Assembly: GCF_003664125.1 (NCBI RefSeq) | Contig: NZ_RCCP01000001.1 | Location: 1,589,422 to 1,653,421, forward strand | DNA: 64,000 bases | Direction: 5' to 3' | Origin: Planococcus citreus | Lineage (GTDB): Bacteria > Bacillota > Bacilli > Bacillales_A > Planococcaceae | Part shown: one piece after another, positions 1 to 8,319 of the stretch | How positions within the stretch are numbered: position 1 is the first letter of the stretch | How the letters are laid out: each line of letters opens with the position of its first letter | Program-made: the position numbers and the translations under genes | Notes under the pieces: generated by a model | Told to the model about the DNA's origin: nothing | Seen by the model: the letters and a program-made list of their open reading frames with translations, nothing else | Database searches by the model: none

Positions 1-1024
1 GAACGGCGAATCGTTTGCAAGCGGCCGCATGTCGCTTGAAGAATTGCTTGCGAAACTCGGCAGCGCACCAGACGCTTCCGAATTCGAAGGCAAAGATCCG
101 TTTGACGTGCTCGTCGTCGGCGGCGGCCCAGCTGGTGCCAGCGCGGCGATCTATGCGGCGCGTAAAGGCATCCGCACAGGCATCGTCGCGGAGCGTTTCG
201 GTGGCCAGGTGATGGATACCTTAAGCATCGAGAACTTCGTCAGCGTCAAGCACACGGAAGGCCCGAAATTTGCGGCAAGCCTCGAAGAGCATGTGAAAGA
301 ATACGATATCGAGCTGATGAACTTGCAGCGTGCGAAACGCTTGGAGAAAAAAGAGCTGTACGAGCTTGAACTCGAAAACGGCGCTGTCGTCAAAGGCAAG
401 ACCGTCATTCTTTCAACAGGTGCCCGCTGGCGCAATATCGGCGTTCCTGGCGAAGAGGAATTCAAGAACAAAGGCGTGGCGTATTGCCCGCATTGTGACG
501 GCCCGTTATTTGCCGGCAAAGACGTCGCGGTGATCGGCGGCGGCAATTCCGGCGTCGAAGCGGCGATCGACCTTGCAGGCATCACGAATCACGTGACGGT
601 GCTGGAATACAACGCAGAGCTTAAAGCGGATTCCGTTTTGCAGGACCGCCTGAAGAGCCTGCCAAACGTCACGATGCTGACGAATGCACGCACACAGGAA
701 ATTACCGGCACCGATAAAGTGAACGGCCTTTCCTATATCGACCTTCAAACCGGCGAAGAAAAGCATGTCGAACTATCCGGCGTCTTCGTCCAAATCGGCC
801 TCGTGCCAAACACCGACTGGCTCGGTGACTTCGTCGAGCGCACAGCGCACGGCGAGATCGTCATCGACCAGCGCGGCGCAACGAATATGCCGGGCGTGTT
901 CGCAGCAGGCGACTGCACGAACATCCCGTACAAACAGATCATCATTTCGATGGGCTCTGGCGCAACGGCTTCACTGAGCGCGTTCGACCACCTTATCCGA
1001 AGCGATATCCCTGTTTTGGTGTAA
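1..1024 (+). CDS. ahpF: Alkyl hydroperoxide reductase subunit F (C-terminal two thirds)
   Basis: AhpF is the FAD/NADPH disulfide reductase that reduces the peroxiredoxin AhpC. The reading frame is open from base 2, so about 340 C-terminal residues are present and the N-terminal glutaredoxin-like part lies outside the window. Visible: the FAD-binding [10 protein letters not shown] motif soon after the window start, the redox centre CPHCDGP (CxxC) near base 485, the NADPH-binding [10 protein letters not shown] motif just after it, and the closing FAD motif [10 protein letters not shown]. The internal ATG at 29 is not a believable start because the coding frame continues upstream through GESFASGR, as in full-length AhpF. 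ahpC is expected just to the left. A strong terminator follows directly. Confidence 0.93.
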   Translation, partial: NGESFASGRMSLEELLAKLGSAPDASEFEGKDPFDVLVVGGGPAGASAAIYAARKGIRTGIVAERFGGQVMDTLSIENFVSVKHTEGPKFAASLEEHVKEYDIELMNLQRAKRLEKKELYELELENGAVVKGKTVILSTGARWRNIGVPGEEEFKNKGVAYCPHCDGPLFAGKDVAVIGGGNSGVEAAIDLAGITNHVTVLEYNAELKADSVLQDRLKSLPNVTMLTNARTQEITGTDKVNGLSYIDLQTGEEKHVELSGVFVQIGLVPNTDWLGDFVERTAHGEIVIDQRGATNMPGVFAAGDCTNIPYKQIIISMGSGATASLSAFDHLIRSDIPVLV

Positions 1025-1031
1025 TAAAGAC

Positions 1032-1070
1032 AAAAGGACTGCGAAGAGAATTTCTTCGCAGTCCTTTTTT
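1032..1070. terminator. Bidirectional terminator between ahpF and the deaminase gene
   Basis: A perfect stem of AGGACTGCGAAGA with its complement is flanked by an A-run on the left and a T-run on the right, so it can stop transcription from both converging genes. Confidence 0.85.
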
Positions 1071-1076
1071 ATGTGC

Positions 1077-1559
1077 TTATTGTTTAGCTTCGTGCAAACG
1101 CTGTTGAAGCTGGTGCACTTGTTCCGCAAGCTCCGGTACTGGCCCATCGACGTTCGGGTCTTTCAGGATTTCCGGGATGGACAAATTGCGGACAGGCGAA
1201 GGCTCGGCGCCGAGCTCTTGCATCCACTCGCACAACTGCTTCGACGAACTCGCGTAGACGATGCGGCCGAGCCCGACCCAGCCATGCGCCGCGGCGCACA
1301 TTGGGCAATGCTCACCCGACGTATAGACGGTCGCTTCGGCCCGCTCATCTGGCGCCATGTGTTCCGCCGCCCAGCGCGCAATCGCAAATTCAGGATGCTG
1401 CGTATGGTCGCCGCCTGCTACGTGGTTATGGTCTTCGAACAGCACCTCTCCCTGCGCCGATACGAGAATGGAACCAAACGGCTCGTCCCCTTTTTCAAGT
1501 GCCTGTTCGGCGAGTTCGACGCAGCGCTTCAAATACTGTAAATCTTTTTCAGTTATCAT
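1077..1559 (-). CDS. Nucleoside deaminase (CMP/dCMP deaminase fold)
   Basis: A 160-residue zinc-dependent deaminase of the cytidine/deoxycytidylate deaminase superfamily (guanine deaminase and TadA relatives). The zinc and catalytic motifs are visible: an H-x-E element written HPEF (around residue 57) and the second zinc site CPMC within GEHCPMCAAAHGW. The more common first motif is HAE, so the Pro is a family variant; the His and Glu are kept. The substrate cannot be read from sequence. It is a single gene converging on ahpF, with no partner gene on its strand. Confidence 0.75.
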   Translation of the reverse strand: MITEKDLQYLKRCVELAEQALEKGDEPFGSILVSAQGEVLFEDHNHVAGGDHTQHPEFAIARWAAEHMAPDERAEATVYTSGEHCPMCAAAHGWVGLGRIVYASSSKQLCEWMQELGAEPSPVRNLSIPEILKDPNVDGPVPELAEQVHQLQQRLHEAKQ

Positions 1560-1630
1560 AGTGGTCCTCCTTTAAATGCTCCTCATCCAGTATATCCCAC
1601 CTGCATAAAAATTTTGATCCACCCAGTTCT

Positions 1631-2287
1631 TCATTTATAAATATCTTTTAAATTCTCTAACTCGCTCTTTAGAATGGCCACTTCTTGCGGCCCCATAGAT
1701 CCTGAAGTGATTTCGTATTGGTCAAACACTAAAACTAACTCTTGTTCGGTTAAATAGAATTGCTGTCCTTCTTTAATTTGATCGAATGGAAAAGATAAGT
1801 TCTCTTTCAGTCCACTCGCCTCCATCTCTTGATTCACCGCAGCTAAAAGGTTGGCTTCGTAATTCTCTCCTTCAAATAAATCGATCATTTTGATAGCTGA
1901 ACCTGACTGTAATTCATAGTTCAACGTTTCTTTGTAAGTATATCCATGCGCTGCACCAGCTTCGTATAAAACTCCATTTAACAACACGCTAATGGTTTCA
2001 GTATCCAAAAGCTTTGTCTCAAAATTCATTTCTCCGTCTGCATGCACATCCGTATATCCTTCCGTCACTGCTTGTTCAGACTGTCTGGTTTGCGCCTCCA
2101 ACTGTTCACCAAGCCTCAACGCCTCTTCATTGAATCCATCCAGCCCTTCCACTTGCGGCACCGTGATATCCAAAACCATTCCGTCGTCTTCTTGCGCCAC
2201 CACGACTTCTTCCACTTCTACAGGCTCTGCACAGCCCGTCAAAGTTACAGCACAGGCTATACTGATTGCTGATAATTTGCTCGCCAT
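1631..2287 (-). CDS. Lipoprotein with DUF4163/DUF3298-like (PdaC/RsiV-type) domains
   Basis: A 218-residue predicted lipoprotein. The first 19 residues form a signal peptide ending in the lipobox LTGC (Cys19). The mature part begins with an acidic linker and then resembles the DUF4163 plus DUF3298 pair found in PdaC and the anti-sigma factor RsiV: a central GAAHGYTYKETLNYEL stretch, and a C-terminal part with FYLTEQELVLVFDQYEI, typical of DUF3298. There is no deacetylase domain, so it is a stand-alone version of unknown ligand. A strong GGAGGG ribosome site lies about 8 bases before the ATG. No linked sigma-factor gene is seen. Confidence 0.65.
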   Translation of the reverse strand: MASKLSAISIACAVTLTGCAEPVEVEEVVVAQEDDGMVLDITVPQVEGLDGFNEEALRLGEQLEAQTRQSEQAVTEGYTDVHADGEMNFETKLLDTETISVLLNGVLYEAGAAHGYTYKETLNYELQSGSAIKMIDLFEGENYEANLLAAVNQEMEASGLKENLSFPFDQIKEGQQFYLTEQELVLVFDQYEITSGSMGPQEVAILKSELENLKDIYK

Positions 2288-2438
2288 CTTGCTCCCTCCT
2301 CTTTTAAATTCTGCGAATCGTATGTAAGGTGAACAAGGGGGCTGATCCTGCTTTATTCGTATTGTACTTTCTCTATTTCAATTCTAGCGACAAAGGAATA
2401 GTCCTCTTTATCCGAAGCCGTTGTTTCTAAAATGCGTA

Positions 2439-2471
2439 AGGCGCCACAATGCATATGCACTGCAGCGCCTT
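2439..2471 (-). terminator. Hairpin downstream of the DUF4317 gene, possible terminator
   Basis: AAGGCGC and GCGCCTT pair around an inner TGCATATGCA palindrome. On the minus strand the stem is followed by a weak T-rich tract only, so termination is plausible but not certain. Confidence 0.4.
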
Positions 2472-2491
2472 CTGTTTCTAACAGGCCTGTC

Positions 2492-3679
2492 CTATTCCAA
2501 CTCTTCCTCCGCCAATAACTTAAACCCTTCCACGACCGTATCCTCTTCAACTTCGATCAGGATGCAGCGCCGGCCATTGTAATTGACTTGTTTGACGTAA
2601 CGTAAGTCTTCGGGGCCGATCTTGATTTCCGCGACTTTCGTGTTGATCTTGATCGATTTGGCCCCGTATTTCGGCACGATGTGGCTTGCTTTCATCTCGT
2701 ACTGGCGGTCATCGGTCACTTGCTGGAAAGCCTGTTCCACTTTCTCCGTGCTGATGTCTTTGATGCCACTTGCCTTCAAGACGCGTTCGACTTCCTTGGA
2801 ATCAAGCATCGGCGCCGGCTCGTCCTCGTCTTCCGCTTCCACTTCAAGCATGCTGTTGATCTCGTCGTAGACACCCGCGAGCGTTCTCGAATTGACCTCA
2901 TCGCCGATGACGTGCTTAACGATTTCTTCGAACACCACTTTATCGTCTTCTGCGGTGGTGATTTCGTCGCCGTTCAGCACGTTTTCGATAAACTGGAAAT
3001 CCGGCTTATTGGCTTTCGCCGCCGAATACAAAATGCGGTTGACGTCTGCGGCATTGTTCGTAAAGCTCGGGAACAAGAATCCGCCAACTGGAGACGACAG
3101 TTTGATGACCGGGTCCGCCATGATGTTCGACTTGAATTCCTTTTCGATAAAATCAAACACCAGCGACGATTTCGGCAGCTCGGTCTGGTTCATGCTGCTG
3201 AGGACGAACGGCGTCGTGTATACTTCGTCGCGCATGGCGGCTTCCGTCTCGTCAGGTTCGCGTTTCGTCGTCTTGAAATACGTGCCGCGGATAAAGGTGA
3301 TGACCATGTCTTTCTCGTATGGCGTTTCTTCGACCATCTTCAAAGCGACGCGCTGCATATTGCCTTTCCAGCCTTCTGCATCGTCCGCATGAAGCCCTTC
3401 GTACAGTAAATGCTGCGTATGGTCCGCTTGCCCTTCTTCCGGGCGCTGGAATTTTACTTCGAACAGCTTGATGTCGAGCTTGCCGGCGAGCACTTTCTTG
3501 AAATTGGCCAAAAACAGCTCTTGCTGCTCCCGGTCGAGCAAGGAAAATGAACGGCTCTCCTCGTGGAAGATCTCGCTTGTGTCCTGCTTGATATATACAT
3601 TGTAAATTTCGGCGATTTTCAGTAAATCCGTCTCCAACTTGAATTGCTTGCGGATCTCGGCAATGTCTTTTTTGTTCAT
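2492..3679 (-). CDS. DUF4317 family protein
   Basis: A 395-residue cytosolic protein starting MNKKDIAEIRKQFK, the usual beginning of DUF4317 proteins of Firmicutes. The function is unknown. The protein is acidic, with a Glu/Asp-rich linker (EVEAEDEDEPAP) near residue 290 that separates a large N-terminal part from a C-terminal module ending in a beta-rich stretch (GPEDLRYVKQVNYNGRRCIL). No signal peptide or membrane segment is seen. An in-frame ATG 28 codons upstream is rejected because family members begin at MNKKD, and GGGAG lies 13 bases before this ATG. It is monocistronic, with convergent and divergent neighbours. Confidence 0.8.
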   Translation of the reverse strand: MNKKDIAEIRKQFKLETDLLKIAEIYNVYIKQDTSEIFHEESRSFSLLDREQQELFLANFKKVLAGKLDIKLFEVKFQRPEEGQADHTQHLLYEGLHADDAEGWKGNMQRVALKMVEETPYEKDMVITFIRGTYFKTTKREPDETEAAMRDEVYTTPFVLSSMNQTELPKSSLVFDFIEKEFKSNIMADPVIKLSSPVGGFLFPSFTNNAADVNRILYSAAKANKPDFQFIENVLNGDEITTAEDDKVVFEEIVKHVIGDEVNSRTLAGVYDEINSMLEVEAEDEDEPAPMLDSKEVERVLKASGIKDISTEKVEQAFQQVTDDRQYEMKASHIVPKYGAKSIKINTKVAEIKIGPEDLRYVKQVNYNGRRCILIEVEEDTVVEGFKLLAEEELE

Positions 3680-3877
3680 CTCTATTTCCAACTCCCAGCT
3701 AATAAAATCCATGTTTCTGCAAAAAAAGAGCATCGAAAGCCTGCGCTTTTGACACTGCTCCATTATACCAGTTGAAGAGAGGATGCAGGGATTGTGCCCT
3801 CTCCTGTGTAAATTAAATCAAAACGCATTTACAACCGATTCGCAGCCGACCGACAAATCATAAGGAGAGATGATTCG

Positions 3878-5263
3878 ATGCGAGAGATGACCAGTAATTT
3901 CAAACATGAAATAGTATGGCAAGTGAAAACCGGCGACGAGCCCATCTACTCCACTCCCATCGTTGCCCGTTTCAGCAATGGGCAGCGAGTCGTCATCTAC
4001 CAGTCCTGGGACTGGTATCTCTATGTCCGCAAAGTGGAAACCGGCGAATTGCTGTGGAGATACCTGTTCGGCGCGCCAAATTACGGGCGTGCCCAAGCAG
4101 CCGACGTCAACGGAGATGGCAAAATCGAAATTTTCGGCGCTTCCCACGATGGCCATGTTTACTGCTTGGATGAAAAAGGCGAAAGGATGTGGTTCCATTC
4201 GAACCTCTATTACCGGGAAGGCAGCGGCCAAGTCACTTCGGCGAATGAATGGGGAATTACCGATTCCACGAAACATTGGGCGGCCAATTCGTTTCTGAGG
4301 ACGGATAGCAACCACGCCGAGCTCGCCATTGTTTCCGGAACCGGCGCAGGGCAAAGCCGGAAAATCAGCGGCGTCGAACCGGACGTCATTTGGATCGCAG
4401 AAGCATTTGATACCGTGCCTGATGCCACCTCAACTTACGAGATACATCCTTTTCATGAATCCGACGTTTATTACCAGCATGCCGGCCAGCTGGTCGAAGA
4501 AGCGGATGCCTGGTATCTCTACACGACTTCCTTTGATAATCAATGCGTCAAACTGAAAGCCAGCACAGGTGAATTGATATGGAAATTCAGTTCACTCGAA
4601 CAGAACGAACCGTTTCCGGCAATCGTGGATATCGACGGGGATGGAAAGCTGGAATGCCTGTTCAATAGCATCGACGAGCATGTCTATTGCTTAGATGCTG
4701 AAACCGGGAAACTAAAATGGCATAATCATGCTGGATTTGGCATCGACTGTTTCGGGAGCTATGCGGATATGGACGATGACGGCATGCTCGAATACATCAT
4801 CAACGGACGCGGTGGCCGGACACTTTATTTGGACGGCGTAACGGGCGAGACGAAATACAAATCGACGGATTGGTCGGTTTGGGCGACCAGCGAAACCAAT
4901 TCAAGAGCGACAGTCTTCGATTACGAACCCGGAAAAAAAGCGGTCGTGTTCGGCGGATTGGCTGGCTTCGTCTATTGCTTGGACAGCCAAGCGAATACTA
5001 TTTGGCGGACCTACCTGGCTGCAAATATGCGAGGGTCGACGACTGTTTTGGATATCAATTCAGATGGACATGATGAAATTCTGGTGCCTGATATGATGGG
5101 CACACTTACGATTCTGGCGAAACACGGAAAAGAACTCGGCCAAGTCCATGTCAAGGGCGGGATTGAAGGCACGCCGCTTGCCGGGGATTTGGACGGAGAC
5201 GGCAAAATCGAAGTATTGCTGTCGAGCCTGGATGGCTATGTGAGCATGATCCGGTTTAATTGA
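3878..5263 (+). CDS. FG-GAP/VCBS-type beta-propeller protein with calcium-loop repeats and an inserted segment
   Basis: A 461-residue PQQ-like/FG-GAP beta-propeller. Five EF-hand-like calcium loops of the type DxNxDGxxE are visible at about residues 76, 251, 297, 392 and 437 (for example DVNGDGKIE and DLDGDGKIE), alternating with 'GHVYCLD.E.G...W' blade motifs. Residues ~118-191 interrupt the blade rhythm and contain GTGAGQSRKI and DTVPDATSTYEI, a phrase I know from phage and surface proteins. No signal peptide is seen, so it is either cytosolic or exported by another route. The start is supported by AAGGAGAG 8 bases upstream. It is a single gene followed by a terminator. The function is unknown; pyrrolo-quinoline cofactor use is not implied. 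Confidence 0.7.
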   Translation: MREMTSNFKHEIVWQVKTGDEPIYSTPIVARFSNGQRVVIYQSWDWYLYVRKVETGELLWRYLFGAPNYGRAQAADVNGDGKIEIFGASHDGHVYCLDEKGERMWFHSNLYYREGSGQVTSANEWGITDSTKHWAANSFLRTDSNHAELAIVSGTGAGQSRKISGVEPDVIWIAEAFDTVPDATSTYEIHPFHESDVYYQHAGQLVEEADAWYLYTTSFDNQCVKLKASTGELIWKFSSLEQNEPFPAIVDIDGDGKLECLFNSIDEHVYCLDAETGKLKWHNHAGFGIDCFGSYADMDDDGMLEYIINGRGGRTLYLDGVTGETKYKSTDWSVWATSETNSRATVFDYEPGKKAVVFGGLAGFVYCLDSQANTIWRTYLAANMRGSTTVLDINSDGHDEILVPDMMGTLTILAKHGKELGQVHVKGGIEGTPLAGDLDGDGKIEVLLSSLDGYVSMIRFN

Positions 5264-5301
5264 AACTACGGCTTTCCCCTAGCGAATAGCGACCCATAAC
5301 G

Positions 5302-5342
5302 AACAGTCTGTGCCCAACATTCATGTGGCGCAGGCTGTTTTT
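5302..5342 (+). terminator. Terminator after the propeller gene
   Basis: AACAGTCTGTGCC pairs with GGCGCAGGCTGTT (with G-U pairs), followed by TTTTT. Confidence 0.75.
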
Positions 5343-5510
5343 GTTGCGGCCATTGGCACGCGAATTCCTTTTTTTACCAATAAATCATCAAGCGAAGAGT
5401 CTGAATGCGCATAAAAAGGCAATCAGCATAACATTATTTTATTAATATTGAATAAAACACAAGTATATTTACCTATTTGTAAATTAAATATTAATTATTT
5501 GGAAATTTCA

Positions 5511-5540
5511 TTGACACTTTATAACTACCACCGTTATACT
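5511..5540 (+). promoter_or_regulatory. SigA-type promoter of the pga/ica-like operon
   Basis: Perfect -35 TTGACA (5511-5516) and TATACT -10 (5535-5540), 18 bases apart. It lies in a very AT-rich stretch (5400-5560) about 60 bases before the first gene. The rest of the 5264-5598 gap holds only the preceding terminator and this AT-rich leader. Confidence 0.75.
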
Positions 5541-5598
5541 CACAACTAAATTATTTAAATATTTGAGAAAATCAAACATTTTTGTTAGGAGGCGCATC

Positions 5599-6858
5599 AT
5601 GGATTTTTCACAACTTTTCTCTGGACCTTATAGTTTCATCACTGGATATGTTTTTGTATATCCCTTCGCAATGGCCTTGTTTTGGATAGCTGGTTCTATC
5701 CTTTTCCTCAGGACTAAAGAGTTAAAAAGCGAGCCTTTGGATATTGAAGCATTCGACTGGCCCATGATCAGCATATTGGTTCCTTGCTATAACGAAGAGG
5801 AAACCATTGAAGAAACCGTCCGCAACTTGGTGGGGCTGTCTTACCCGAAAAAGGAAATCATTTTAATCAATGACGGCTCTAAAGATGGGACGGGCGGGAT
5901 CCTCAGAAAATTGTCGGAGCAGTACGGTGACGTGCGGGCTATCCAGCTGCATGAAAACCGCGGCAAGGCGAACGCGTTGCAAGTCGGCTTGTTCGCTTCT
6001 AGGTGCGAATACCTCGTATGTGTCGATTCGGATGCCATGCTGGCCGATACCGCTCCCTATTATTTGATCCATCAGTTCTTCAAACAAGGAGAACGGGTCG
6101 GCGCTGTCACCGGCAACCCCACGATCCGCAATCGCAACAATTTGCTGAGCCGGATGCAACTGGTCGAATACGCTTCGATCATCGGGGCGATCAAGCGGAC
6201 ACAAAGGCTGCTCGGAAAAGTGATGACCGTTTCCGGCGTCGTCGTCGCCTACCGCAAAAAAGCACTCGTCGATGTCGGCTTATGGGACCGCGACATGATC
6301 ACCGAAGACATCGCGGTCAGCTGGAAACTCCAAAAGCGTTTCTGGGATATCCGCTATGAACCCCGTGCGCTGTGTTGGATGCTGGTGCCAGAAACAGTAT
6401 CGGGCATTTGGAAACAACGGGTTCGCTGGGCGCAAGGCGGGCAGGAAGTCATCCTGCGCCATTGGAAAGTATTGTTCAACTGGAAACAACGCAGAATCTG
6501 GCTTGTGTATCTCGAACAATGGTTCAGCATCCTATGGGCTTTCTGCTGGCTGTTCATCACGCTATTATTATTGTTCACGGCTACTACGCTGCAGGAAATG
6601 CTATTCTGGTTCACCTTCAGTTCCTTCGCCTTGGTGTTCATCAGCCTCATTCAATTATTCATCGCCCTGTCCATCGACTCCCGCTATAACGGGAAATTGA
6701 AATACTATTTCTGGGCCGCTTGGTATCCGGCCATTTATTGGATGATCAATACCGCTGTCGTCATCGCAGCCATCCCAAAAACAATCTCATCTCGCCTAAA
6801 AGGAGGTTACGCTGTATGGAACAGCCCAGACCGCGGTATGAAGAAGAAAGTTTCCTGA
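5599..6858 (+). CDS. Poly-beta-1,6-N-acetylglucosamine synthase-like glycosyltransferase (PgaC/IcaA type)
   Basis: A 419-residue family 2 glycosyltransferase that would polymerise UDP-GlcNAc and extrude the chain. It has an N-terminal membrane helix (residues ~10-35), the nucleotide-binding LVPCYNEEET motif, the DSDAM metal-binding site, a TED acceptor-site motif (MITEDIAVSW), the processive-synthase QRVRW motif, and three or four C-terminal membrane helices. ATG 5599 is chosen over the upstream GTG/ATG codons because TTAGGAGGCG lies just before it. It overlaps the next gene by 43 bases, which indicates translational coupling. The exact polymer is inferred from the gene trio; hyaluronan- or chitin-type synthases are the alternatives. 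Confidence 0.85.
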   Translation: MDFSQLFSGPYSFITGYVFVYPFAMALFWIAGSILFLRTKELKSEPLDIEAFDWPMISILVPCYNEEETIEETVRNLVGLSYPKKEIILINDGSKDGTGGILRKLSEQYGDVRAIQLHENRGKANALQVGLFASRCEYLVCVDSDAMLADTAPYYLIHQFFKQGERVGAVTGNPTIRNRNNLLSRMQLVEYASIIGAIKRTQRLLGKVMTVSGVVVAYRKKALVDVGLWDRDMITEDIAVSWKLQKRFWDIRYEPRALCWMLVPETVSGIWKQRVRWAQGGQEVILRHWKVLFNWKQRRIWLVYLEQWFSILWAFCWLFITLLLLFTATTLQEMLFWFTFSSFALVFISLIQLFIALSIDSRYNGKLKYYFWAAWYPAIYWMINTAVVIAAIPKTISSRLKGGYAVWNSPDRGMKKKVS

Positions 6859-7316
6859 TTGTCGTCAAGCGCTCCTGGCTCTACGCCAGCGTCGATTTCA
6901 TCTTTTCCATGCTTTGCTGGCTTTATAGTGTATTGGTGGTCTCGTTCATCGTCTCGGCCACTTTCGGCTTCAATAATATCCTGACACGGGTCATGAATTC
7001 TTCCTTTAACATGGTCAACCAAGACATCCGCTTGTTCATTGCGGCAGCCGTGGGCGTCTTCCTGCTGTTCTATGCATTGCTGTACCTGAATCATGTCTAC
7101 AATAAAAAGAGATTCGGCACCTTGAGAAGACGGCGCTACCCTACCCCGGCAAGCAATGCCGAACTCCAATCGTTGGGGCTGATGAAAATAGAAGCGATCG
7201 AGAAACTGCAAAGTGAAGACTATGCCGTTTTTGAAACGAATCCGATTGTCCCTCTTGGAGGTGAGAGTGTTGATCAAAAAGATCTTTATCTGGACGACCA
7301 TTATCGCATTAATTAG
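6816..7316 (+). CDS. PgaD/IcaD-like membrane accessory protein
   Basis: A 166-residue protein with two hydrophobic segments (about residues 30-50 and 70-92) linked by an extracellular loop, and a basic cytosolic tail with an RRRRYPTP stretch. Its place between the IcaA-like synthase and the IcaB-like deacetylase, plus its size and topology, fit the PgaD/IcaD partner that the synthase needs for full activity. These accessory proteins are poorly conserved in sequence, so the call rests mostly on context. ATG 6816 is preceded by AAAGGAGGT with good spacing, although it lies inside the end of the synthase gene. Confidence 0.65.
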   Translation: MEQPRPRYEEESFLIVVKRSWLYASVDFIFSMLCWLYSVLVVSFIVSATFGFNNILTRVMNSSFNMVNQDIRLFIAAAVGVFLLFYALLYLNHVYNKKRFGTLRRRRYPTPASNAELQSLGLMKIEAIEKLQSEDYAVFETNPIVPLGGESVDQKDLYLDDHYRIN

Positions 7317-8142
7317 CCTGTTTTTCTTGTCGCGGAAAGAGCTTTTTGTCGAGGCATTCTCAGCTGACAAGCCCGCCATGTCTTTCCCGGAAACATTGAT
7401 CGAAGATGGCTGCCTTGGACTGAATTATCACCGCGTCCAGGATGATGACTTATTCGTCAAATCGGCGCGCAGTGTGCTGCAATCCAATGAACTGGTACAA
7501 TACAGCGTGCTGGAAAGCGAATTCAAGTCGCAAATTGACGTCTTGGTCGACGCGGGTGCCAATTTCCTGAATGAAGAACAGCTATTGAAAGCGAAAGCAG
7601 ATGGCGATTTTCCTGAAAAATGTGTGTGGATTTCATTTGATGATATTGACGTGTCGGTGTATGACAACGCTTTTCCGATACTGAAAGAAGCAAACGTGCC
7701 ATTCACCATGTTCGTCATTGCCGGGCAAGTAGGCAATGAAGACTTCAGCAACTTGGAAATGGCCACATGGGATCAGCTGCGGGAAATGAGAGACAGCGGA
7801 TTGGCGGATTTCGGCTCCCATACCTATGATATGCATCGCTTCGAAGGCGACACGCCTGTCTTTTTAATTCCAGAGCAAGCGGACGCATTCAGGGAAGACC
7901 TGAAGAAAAGCGTCGAAACGATTGAGTCGGAATTGGATGTCACCATAAAAAGCTTTGCATATCCCTATGGCGATACCAATGAACCCGTAGCACGCATCTT
8001 GAAAGAGCAAGGCCTTGAAGCTGGCCACATCCTAGCCCCTCAAGTCATTCGCCCGGATGATGATAATTATTGGATTAACCGGATCATCGTCAACCAGACT
8101 ACGTTTGAGGATGTGCTGCTTCCTTACTTGGAAAAAAACTAA
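7267..8142 (+). CDS. Polysaccharide deacetylase, IcaB/PgaB type
   Basis: A membrane-anchored NodB-family deacetylase of about 291 residues, expected to remove acetyl groups from the exported poly-GlcNAc so that it sticks to the surface. An N-terminal hydrophobic anchor (IFIWTTIIALISLFFL) is followed by the IcaB-type motifs: YHRV, the catalytic and metal-binding ISFDDID, the SHTYDMH His pair, and AYPYGDTNE. GTG 7267 and TTG 7270 are both served by the GGAGG at 7257-7261 (5 and 8 bases), so the start is uncertain by one codon. It overlaps the preceding gene, giving the operon order synthase, accessory, deacetylase, like icaA-icaD-icaB. No icaC-like transporter follows. Confidence 0.85.
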   Translation: MLIKKIFIWTTIIALISLFFLSRKELFVEAFSADKPAMSFPETLIEDGCLGLNYHRVQDDDLFVKSARSVLQSNELVQYSVLESEFKSQIDVLVDAGANFLNEEQLLKAKADGDFPEKCVWISFDDIDVSVYDNAFPILKEANVPFTMFVIAGQVGNEDFSNLEMATWDQLREMRDSGLADFGSHTYDMHRFEGDTPVFLIPEQADAFREDLKKSVETIESELDVTIKSFAYPYGDTNEPVARILKEQGLEAGHILAPQVIRPDDDNYWINRIIVNQTTFEDVLLPYLEKN

Positions 8143-8187
8143 GAGTTGAAGCCGATCCCTAGCTGTTATGGCTGCTGCATGCTTTAT

Positions 8188-8225
8188 AAGGAAGCTCCTT
8201 TCTATAGGGGAGCTTTCCTTTTTTA
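8188..8225 (+). terminator. Terminator of the pga/ica-like operon
   Basis: AAGGAAGCTCC pairs with GGAGCTTTCCTT, followed by a T-run. Confidence 0.85.
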
Positions 8226-8319
8226 TTCAATGAACTGGTTGATGATCTTATTCATCTGATTCCGGCCGTTCCCCTACCCGCTTCTCCCGCCACGCTGAAA
8301 AACGTATCGTAAAGGCGGA

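Noticed and set aside
2353..2550. A 65-codon open frame on the minus strand after the DUF4317 gene
   Set aside because: It overlaps the DUF4317 coding end in another frame, spans a hairpin, and has no ribosome site or familiar motif.
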